NCBI GenBank assembly: GCA_963747315.1
Contig: CAVVEQ010000016.1
Span: forward strand, 1-33,930
Source of the DNA: CAVVEQ01 sp963747315
GTDB taxonomy: Bacteria; Chloroflexota; Anaerolineae; Anaerolineales; Anaerolineaceae
Direction: 5' to 3'
DNA length: 33,930 nt
Below are positions 27,608 to 33,930 of the stretch, in pieces. The notes beneath the pieces are model-generated. The model was given only the letters and a program-made list of their open reading frames with translations, ran no database searches and had not been told where the DNA came from. Each line of letters starts with the position of its first letter. Position 1 is the stretch's first letter. Made by a program: the position numbers and the translations under genes.

Positions 27608-27692
27608 TTTTCACCCTCCCAACTCCGGTCCTGGATGAAAGGAGCCGTTTTCATCATTGTACGACTTTCAGAGGGTTTTTAATCCATCTAAC

Positions 27693-29254
27693 TCAGGTTG
27701 ATTTTACCGGTACTTTATCCATGACGTATTCAGCTAGGGCAGTGATCGTCAGCGCAGGATTGGCATTCAGGTTGGCGGGTACAATGGATCCGTCCGCCAC
27801 AAAAAGTCCGGGGTATCCAAACACCCGCCCCTCCCAGTCAACCACACCTTTTTCCGGTGACGCGCCCATCACGCACCCGCCCAGAATGTGCGCGGTGGTT
27901 GGAGCATCCAGCAGCACTTCGAACCAGCTTCCCTTGGGGTAGCCAAGCATCTTTTCCGCCATTCGCCGGGTAACCTGGTTCGCAACGGGGATATACGAAG
28001 GAATTCGTTTCCCTTCAGGTGGTAGTTCAGAGGCAAGGCCAAACATTTTTCTCCGCAAATGGAGGTAATTCTCAGTGGATTGCATCACCAGCACCACTGA
28101 GGTGCGCGCGCTTTGCCCGGGGATCCATAACGCCCGCAGGAATTGATATGGATGCCGGATCAGAGTCCCAAAGAAACGCAACCAGCGCGGTACGGATCCT
28201 CCTCCATCGGTCAGGACTGTCGCGATCGCATAGAGCACATCCGAACCTTTATTGTAGCGGACGATCTCGATATGGGTGTTCTTATCCGGGTAGATACCAG
28301 AGGTGATGGCAATATGGTCGTTCCAATCCGTGGAATTATCATTCGAATCAACTCCCAGGATGGCCTCTGAATTTGTTCTTGTCATTTCTCCGAGACGATC
28401 TGATAAATCCGGAAGCAGTCCGGATTCTTTACATCGGAATAACAGATCCACCGTTCCCATCACTCCCCCGCTGAAGACCACGCCACCCGCTTGAAATTTC
28501 GATTTCTTGCGAATTAATCCATGCGAGGTTTGGGCAAGCACCCCATAACCACCGTTATCCAGAGGGAGAACGCCTGTTACTTCCGTCTCCGGGAAGATCT
28601 CAACACCCAGTTCCTCGGCCAGGTACAGATAGTTCAGGTCCAGGGTGTTCTTTGCGCCGGTCGGGCATCCGATCATGCAGGCGCCGCAGAGTTTGCAGCC
28701 GGTTCGTTCGGGTCCCGCACCCCCGAAAAATGGATCCGGGACGGTCTTTTCCGGTTCGCCAAAGAAAACCCCCACCGGGTTGATATGAAAAGTATCCTCT
28801 CCGCGTAATTCTTTGCCCACCTCGCGGAGGATCCGATCCGCATTACCCACACTGGGACATTCCACTACACCTAGCATTCGATTTGCTTCTTAAAGAAAGG
28901 TGAAAGGACGCTTTTCCAATCACCCGGACCCCACTCGGATTTCTCAAAGATCTCGTCATCCGGGATAATTAGCTGGTTGGCATAGACCAGGCTGCCACCC
29001 CCCACGCCGGTCCCGTGCAAAACAAGCACATGCCTCAGAAGGGTGAGCGCCTGGATCCCTAAAAGGCCAGCCCATGGCATCCACACGGATTTCCGCAGGT
29101 TCCAGTTTGTTTTCGGGAAATCGGACGGTCTGTATCGTCGCCCTTTTTCCAACACAGCCACGCGATAACCCTTTTGCGCAAGACGCAGTGCGGAGACTGA
29201 TCCGCCAAAACCGGAACCGATCACAATGAAATCATATGGGGTGGATTCAGACAT
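27693..29254 (-). CDS. GMC-type FAD oxidoreductase with CxxCxxxC-type cysteine cluster; one frameshift
   Basis: About 520 residues from ATG 29254. The N terminus has the FAD dinucleotide fold (DFIVIGSGFGGSVSALRLAQ) and ribityl loop (LHGTGVGGGSLVYANQL). A one-base switch near 28890 joins FFKEANRMLGVVECPSVGNA. The second part carries GCKLCGACMIGCPTGAKNT (four cysteines), then a substrate domain with YPDKNTHIEIVRYNKG. The C-terminal GMC signature includes AHILGGCVMGASPEKGVVD and GLFVADGSIVPANLNANPAL. Proteins of this group (cholesterol-oxidase-like branch) oxidise alcohols or sterols and pass electrons on; the cysteine cluster could bind an iron-sulphur centre. Substrate and electron acceptor are unknown. 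Confidence 0.88.
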
Positions 29255-29362
29255 TAGTGTTTCTCCGGAGTTAGTGAGAAGTAATAAATAAATACATGAA
29301 AGTATTAACCCTCATCCACTTGCCGGTTACGCAGAACAAATCTTCAGAACCACCAAATAAAC

Positions 29363-29384
29363 AAAAAAGCGCTCTTGCGAGCGC
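29363..29384 (-). terminator. Intrinsic terminator of the 29406-29844 gene
   Basis: On the minus strand GCGCTC (29384-29379) pairs with GAGCGC (29374-29369) around a GCAA tetraloop, followed by six T (29368-29363). The GNRA-type loop strengthens it. It lies 22 bases after the stop of the small unknown gene and upstream of the GMC gene, so the latter is probably transcribed from its own promoter. Confidence 0.85.
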
Positions 29385-29405
29385 CTGGCTATAAAATGGT
29401 TTAAA

Positions 29406-29844
29406 TCACTTCACCGGCAGCGCCTGGTATTCGAACTTATATCCTGCCTGCTCTGTAATTGCCTGAACCTTATTGCGGATCTCCGCGTAATCAAAGGTGT
29501 AGGAATAGTCCTTGCCAAAAAGCCTGGATTGTTCCACTATGGTACCTTTCGGTGCACCGCTGAATGTGTTATAGGTTTCAGCTTTGAAACCAAAACCGCT
29601 ATCCATATCCCCGCTGGAAGAAAGTCCGGATCCTGCCTCGTTGAGCATTTCCGAAAATTTAACCAATTTCGTAGCCTCGTCCACCCCTCAGAAAAAAGCA
29701 GTAGGTAAGTTTCTTTCTGGAGAGGAACGTTTTCCTTTCAGCGATGACCGCCGAAAAAGCCCACAAACCCTTCTTTTCATCCCACTTGCCGTTATAAAGA
29801 TTAAGCGCTTTCTTACAGGTTTCAATTATCGGGGAGGTTGACAT
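29406..29844 (-). CDS. Small protein of unknown function; one frameshift
   Basis: About 145 residues. ATG 29844 follows AAAGGAG at ideal spacing and starts MSTSPIIETCKKALNLYNGK. The frame breaks near 29690. It resumes with VDEATKLVKFSEMLNEAGSG and continues to YDYAEIRNKV-like sequence and the C-terminal YKFEYQALPVK. It is soluble, lysine-rich, with a likely helix then beta-strands. I recognise no catalytic motif or family. It has its own strong ribosome-binding site and terminator, so it is a single-gene unit with probable high expression. It lies alone between the GMC gene and the divergent GT-C gene. Confidence 0.65.
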
Positions 29845-30055
29845 GGTACTCCTTTTTCTGTTGCTCCGACCTAATAGTTTTTGTAGGGCAGAACGCTTTC
29901 TTTGAGATAAGAAAGGAATGCAATAATGTATGGTCATTCCTATTTTTATTTGCTTTTCCATCATTTTGGAAAATTCAAACCAATCGGGGGTATTCCTATA
30001 ATTATTGGTTATCGAATTAACCCTGACGTTGGATGAACAGGTAAAATTATACATA

Positions 30056-31789
30056 ATGGCTAAAAACTCTTTAATGATGTTCGCAAGGAATAACTTTCTG
30101 TTTGTTTTATTTTATTTTGTCCTGAGTATATTTTACGGCGTGTTGGCAGGCACAGCGATCCTCGGATTCCTTCGGATTTACAACCAACCGATCATAATTC
30201 TTTTATCCGCTACGCTAACGGTTTTGATCCTCTGGCTGTTGATCAATGAATGTATTCGGGAAAATCCAGGGGGAAGGGTTATCAAAAAACAGCCCATTCG
30301 CGGACCGAATGCTGTTCTGGCAATTACAGGTGGATTGTTATTTTTTTTCCTGGTTTTACTCCCTCTTTTCCGCTGGCCATATTCTCCAATTTCCAGTCAA
30401 TTGACCTGGGATGCCGGGTTGTATCATTTCCCAAAGGCAGTAGAAATGATCTCCACCGGCTCCTCCTGGGATCTTTCGATCGCCTATGGGGAATATCCCT
30501 TTGGGTATGAGTCGCTCATTGCTTTTGCGCTTGTACTCAACAATGCGGGATTCCTGATAGGTTCCACTCATGCCTTGATCGCATTGTTCCTGTTCCTTGT
30601 CCTAGTTCTGATCCTGGATTCACGGCTAAAAATGCCATTAGGGATAATAATCTTCCTCACAAGTATCCTGTTTATTAGTTCCCAGCTTTTTCCAAATTTT
30701 GATAGCAATATATGGGGAATATTATGGTCACAGATCACGCTCATTGGGAAAAACGACCTTTTTCTGGCAGCTTCCTTGCTGGGGGTTTTCTACTTTACCC
30801 CGAGATCGGTTAATAGCCCTAACCTTCCATTGGGTCTCGCGGTTGCTTCCATGCTTGCGCTAAGTATTAAACCCACCTCTGGGTTGGTGATCCTTTTTGC
30901 GTGGATGATCTATTTCATCATGGCCGCAAAATCAGGAAAGCTCAAGGAGCAGAAAAATCGGATCCTTCTCTCCTTCCTTCTCATTGTCCCCGGGGGATTA
31001 TGGGACGATTCGCAATTTCCTTACCCAGGGCGCAATTTTTAGTACGGGAAGTCTTAAGTCTTTCGGATTGGAGCATCGCCAATAATCTATTAAATCCCTT
31101 TTTCTATAATTTTATTCCTCAGCATCTTTATTTCTCACTTGCAATCTTTTTCCTGGCAGCCCTTTCTCCATCCGCGGGATCACCCGCTGGCTGGATATTC
31201 TTTTTGGCCTGATTTTTCTAATGACCTTTTCTCTCTCCTGCATCCGGTTTCTTCGGATCAACTCTGGAAAGAACCCAGGTCGCCTGGAGGTTTTCTGTCG
31301 CCTTTCTTATCCTGCTATATATTCGATTAATGGAGATTTTCGATCATTTTGCTGCCCCATTGCTCGGGAATATCCAAAGCGGTCGGGGAATAAAGTGGAT
31401 CATTCCATCCTTTGCAATAATTATTTGCGCCTGGGGAATATGGAGCCAACGGGATCTGCTTCGATTTGAACCAAAAAGAGTCGTCCTGTTTGAGGTATCA
31501 ATTCGATCACCCTGTGGGTACCGGGGGGTATTACAGCGCTTACGATTACATCCAAAAAAATGTTCGTAACGCAACGGTGATCGTGGAAAATGGATTACCC
31601 TTTTTTCTTTATGATCCTGGATTCACAATCTCCGTCACTCGTTCGAAACCAGCAGACTATATTGTGTTTATAAAGTTCCCTGATAAGAATTTCGATGCGT
31701 TTGCTTCCCGGACTGGTACCCTCCAATGGGAGAAAGAATGGATCCTGGTATACGAGGATTCACAGGGAAGAGTGTATAAAAGAAAATAA
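30056..31789 (+). CDS. GT-C-like multi-pass membrane protein; several frameshifts
   Basis: About 575 residues over four to five frame switches (about 31010, 31180, 31250-31300, 31490). ATG 30056 (MAKNSLMMFARNNF) has no clear ribosome-binding site. The first 330 residues are clean and hold about nine helices with an early periplasmic loop containing SSQLTWDAGLYHFPKAVEM. Its DxGLYHfP form is typical of a group of large GT-C-like membrane proteins in bacterial surface-glycan loci. Later pieces include VREVLSLSDWSIANNLLNPF and YIRLMEIFDHFAAPLLGNI. A soluble tail follows (GGYYSAYDYIQKNVRNATVI, then LYDPGFTISVTRSKPADY) like the C-terminal domains of these enzymes. The specific sugar or acceptor is unknown. 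Confidence 0.6.
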
Positions 31790-31822
31790 ACCCGGGATCC
31801 GCAAAAAAATGGTTCTGTAACC

Positions 31823-31915
31823 CTAATCAATGGATTTCCTTACGAGAGATTGCAAATATACCAGCAAGCCCATCACTGCGAAACCGAGCAGCATAAAACC
31901 ACCTAATGTAATCAT
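31823..31915 (-). CDS. Possible 30-residue single-helix membrane protein
   Basis: The frame reads MITLGGFMLLGFAVMGLLVY then LQSLVRKSID and a stop. It is an almost perfect single transmembrane helix followed by a basic end, the form of small accessory subunits such as KdpF or CydX, though I claim no homology. GGATAAGT lies about four bases before the ATG as a moderate ribosome-binding site. It occupies an otherwise empty 260-base stretch and faces the end of the GT-C-like gene. It may be real or chance. Confidence 0.4.
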   Translation of the reverse strand: MITLGGFMLLGFAVMGLLVYLQSLVRKSID

Positions 31916-32047
31916 ATTCACTTATCCAATAATAAATATCCGATATTAATTTACTATGGCTATCCGTCCCCCAGATTCTCAGCGCTTCTGAGGATGGAAC
32001 CAGGTTCTCAATATATTAAACCGATGGATGGATGAATTCTCCCTTAG

Positions 32048-32856
32048 TCATGAAGGCATGATCGATTTCATCTGATCGTAAATGATCCTTGTAGCGCGTT
32101 TTGGCATGAGTCGGACGAGCATGTCCATCGTTTTACTGTCGCTGCCGATGAAAACATGATACGCGTTCTTTTCGATCCCGTTAAGAATCGACTCTCGCAG
32201 CTACCTGGGGACTGGTCATTTTGATCTTGCTTGTCTCCGCTGTTTCACCCCCGGGGGTGGTCACTCCGGAATTTGCGGCGATGTTCGTTCCGATCGCCCC
32301 GGGGAAAACCGCGGTGATCTTAACATTCGTATCCATCAGCTCGGAATACAATCCTTCGGTGAAGAGCTTCACCGCTGCTTTCGAGGCACCGTAGATCGTC
32401 TGTCCGGGGACGGGGAGGAATCCTCCCATGGCGGAAACGTTGATCAAGTGCCCCTCCGGCGCGGACTAAAGGAGCGGCAGGAAAGTCTTGGTCATGTTGA
32501 CCGTGCCGTAAAAGTTCACGTTCATCACCCTCTCGATATCTTCGAAGGTAAGGTCTTTCACCAGCACAAAGCGCTGGATGATCCCGGCGCAGTTGATCAG
32601 TCCATCCACCACACCGTGAGCTGCGATCACCTTTTCAGGCAGAGCGGTCACAGCTGTCCGGTCGGTGATATTGACAACGTGGGTGGAGATTTTTGACTTC
32701 AGCTCGCCTACCAGGCTGACGGTTTCCTGCAGCCCTTCTTCGCGGATATCAATGGCAGCCGCTTTACCGCCTTTTTTCACGAATTGGAGCACAAGTTCCC
32801 GACCGATCACCATTTCCGCTTCCGGTCACCACAAACACTTTCCCTTGTATGTTCAT
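32048..32856 (-). CDS. Short-chain dehydrogenase/reductase (SDR); three frameshifts
   Basis: About 268 residues reconstructed. ATG 32856 begins MNIQGKVFVVTGSGNG, the TGxxxGxG cofactor loop, broken by a shift near 32815. The next part reads GRELVLQFVKKGGKAAAIDI (Asp after strand 2, NAD preference), GLINCAGIIQRF (the NNAG position), then NVNFYGTVNMTKTFLPLL. After a shift near 32460 come INVSAMGGF (catalytic serine) and YGASKAAVKLF (Tyr-x-x-x-Lys), then VFPGAIGTNIA. A third shift near 32200 yields NGIEKNAYHVFIGSDSKTMD and the end RIIYDQMKSIMPS at 32048. The order is that of a classical SDR, with the C-terminal tail of membrane-associated SDRs of the DltE/YqjQ kind. Substrate unknown. Confidence 0.8.
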
Positions 32857-32999
32857 TTGCGCCTTCCTATTCCTGCATCGAATTGGCGAATTCGGATATT
32901 ATTACTCACAATAGCACGCGGAGGCGCGAATTACAATCGCTTTTGATTAGGAATACTTTAGACTATTAGGAGAGGTCTGACGATATGGTCCCCACCGGT

Positions 33000-33398
33000 T
33001 TATTTTTCCATCGCGTCAGGCTGGACCAGATTGATCAAATTCCCGCAGGTATCTTCAAAAGGGTACTGGTGATTACTCCGTAATTCTGCGGTGCCCCGCG
33101 GAATACGACGCCCTTGGACTTCAATTCGGTATAGTCTTTTTGAATATCGGGGCTGATTAGAGCGTTGGCAGGGATTCCGGCTTCAAAATAATTCTTTCTG
33201 ATATCTCGCTGCTGGGGGGAACTTCACTGGCTCGAGCACCAGCTCCACCCCCTCGATGCCATCCGGGGAAACAACGATCAGCCAGCGGTCCCCGCTGATG
33301 GGGATATCCGCCATTTTTGTAAAACCAAGAACCTGTGTATAAAACTTTAGCGCGGCTTCCTGGTCTTTTACGAACACGCTCACGAATTAGATCTGCAT
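33000..33398 (-). CDS. Glyoxalase/bleomycin-resistance-like VOC protein; frameshifts and an early in-frame stop
   Basis: About 132 residues. ATG 33398 follows GGAGGATGAT. The start reads M-Q-I-stop-F-V-S-V, so a base error in the fourth codon is likely (MQINFVSV is usual). Translation proper gives FVSVFVKDQEAALKFYTQVL, GDRWLIVVSPDGIEGVELVL (metal-site glutamate), then after a shift near 33185 PANALISPDIQKDYTELKSK and GVVFRGAPQNYGV. A last shift near 33050 yields PFEDTCGNLINLVQ with the usual D-x-x-GN-x-(I/L)-x-L end. It has the VOC fold of one beta-alpha-beta-beta-beta pair repeated; members bind metal and small ligands. Function cannot be specified. Confidence 0.75.
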
Positions 33399-33572
33399 AT
33401 CATCCTCCATGGAGACTTTGTGACAGGCTAAACACCGCGATTAAATAGCAAGATACATTTCATCATAATCCCAATTTTGGCGTCCCAGAGAATTATTTAA
33501 TATAAGGGAAATCAGTGAACATATAACGACTCTCCCGTTTTATAATCCCGTAATTGTCTTTTACCTGCAGGG

Positions 33573-33930
33573 TTATGTCGTTTTTGGGATTTCATCCTTG
33601 ATTTTGATCATCACTTCATTGCGAGCCAGGAACCCGGGAATCCAGGGTGGGTTATATCCCGCAATCACAAAGTCCCCTTCACCTTCCAGATTATTATCTG
33701 CCATCCCTCCCGAATTGGTTCTTATTCTTTTCGATATTTCCCTGGTTGAAAAAACCGGAAAAACGAATCGCTGCCATTCTGTGAGTGGGAACGTATCAAA
33801 CCTGTATTTTTCACCGCGGTGCTGGAAGGCTTTCCAGGGTGTATGCGGAGGGCATGACAAACGCCACAGAAAATTCATCTCCACCTTTCACCGTGACGGG
33901 GTGGTCATGGCGATCTTTTCAGATTGGTTC
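33573..33930 (-). CDS. SOUL-family heme-binding protein, 3' part only; frameshifts, runs off the window
   Basis: The C-terminal 119 residues or so of a SOUL protein, reading in from the window end. One frame gives SEKIAMTTPVTVKGGDEFSV and FVMPSAYTLESLPAP, the IAMTxPV and (F)VMPS elements diagnostic of the SOUL fold. Frame changes near 33815 (THRMAAIRFSGFFNQGNIEK) and near 33740 lead to IRTNSGGMADNNLEGEGDFV and AGYNPPWIPGFLARNEVMIK, the YdPPwtPgflRRNEV signature, ending PKTT at 33573. SOUL proteins bind heme or tetrapyrroles and are mostly cytosolic. The N terminus lies beyond base 33930. Confidence 0.75.

Noticed and set aside
1..33930. Defence island, mobile element or CRISPR
   Set aside because: No transposase, integrase, restriction, toxin-antitoxin or repeat-spacer pattern was seen in any frame.

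Overview
The window looks like a piece of a bacterial chromosome from the Chloroflexota, probably the Anaerolineae. This is inferred from gene content and protein style: a CarD regulator, an S51-like peptidase with a cysteinyl-tRNA-synthetase-like tail, Eis-type GNAT, M28 and GMC enzymes with extra membrane or cysteine segments, and many GT-C membrane proteins. No rRNA, tRNA or core marker gene is present, so the assignment is tentative. I see no IS element, integrase, phage gene, CRISPR array or plasmid feature.

The sequence carries many apparent single-base frameshifts, about 40 by my reading. In more than half of the genes the homologous-looking protein must be stitched together from two or three frames, and one gene also has an in-frame stop. 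Other stretches are clean (about 1.3-2.5 kb, 15.2-17.3 kb, 22.1-28.8 kb). Unrelated housekeeping-type genes are affected alike, so uncorrected assembly indels are more likely than mass pseudogene formation. Gene boundaries below are the reconstructed full extents.

Layout. 0.1-5.3 kb, minus strand: S51-like peptidase fused to a CysRS-like tail, CPBP intramembrane protease, ASCH/PUA-like protein, alpha-helical-repeat (squalene-cyclase-like) protein, and an FMN-dependent nitronate monooxygenase-family enzyme. 5.4-6.0 kb, plus: CarD-type regulator behind a promoter-like site and a strong hairpin terminator, a possible attenuator. 6.0-8.8 kb, minus: membrane protein, membrane-anchored esterase, flavodoxin. 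8.9-9.7 kb, plus: multi-pass membrane protein with its own terminator. 9.8-17.9 kb, minus: a closely packed run of class I isoprenoid-synthase-like protein, alpha/beta hydrolase, TMEM175-type channel, M28 peptidase, Eis-like acetyltransferase, and a polysaccharide-flippase-like protein carrying a lipoprotein-type extracytoplasmic domain. 18.4-21.8 kb, plus: two translationally coupled GT-C glycosyltransferase-like proteins. 22.1-23.5 kb, plus: TlpA-like lipoprotein and CcdA-like transporter, ending in a bidirectional terminator. 23.5-29.8 kb, minus: PhnB-like VOC protein, APH-type kinase, aldo/keto reductase, nitroreductase, isoprenylcysteine-methyltransferase-like protein, GMC oxidoreductase, and a small unknown protein. 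30.0-31.8 kb, plus: third GT-C-like protein. 31.8 kb to the end, minus: a possible 30-residue membrane protein, SDR, VOC protein, and a SOUL heme-binding-family protein cut by the window edge.

How they fit together. The flippase-like gene and the divergent pair of GT-C proteins look like a small envelope-glycan locus. The TlpA/CcdA pair is a classic two-gene route for moving reducing equivalents across the membrane. The rest are mostly stand-alone enzymes of redox and detoxification type. I found no clear multi-gene defence or novel biosynthetic system. The most interesting items are unusual domain architectures (flippase plus ectodomain, M28 with membrane helices inside the catalytic domain, S51 plus CysRS tail) and the CarD leader.
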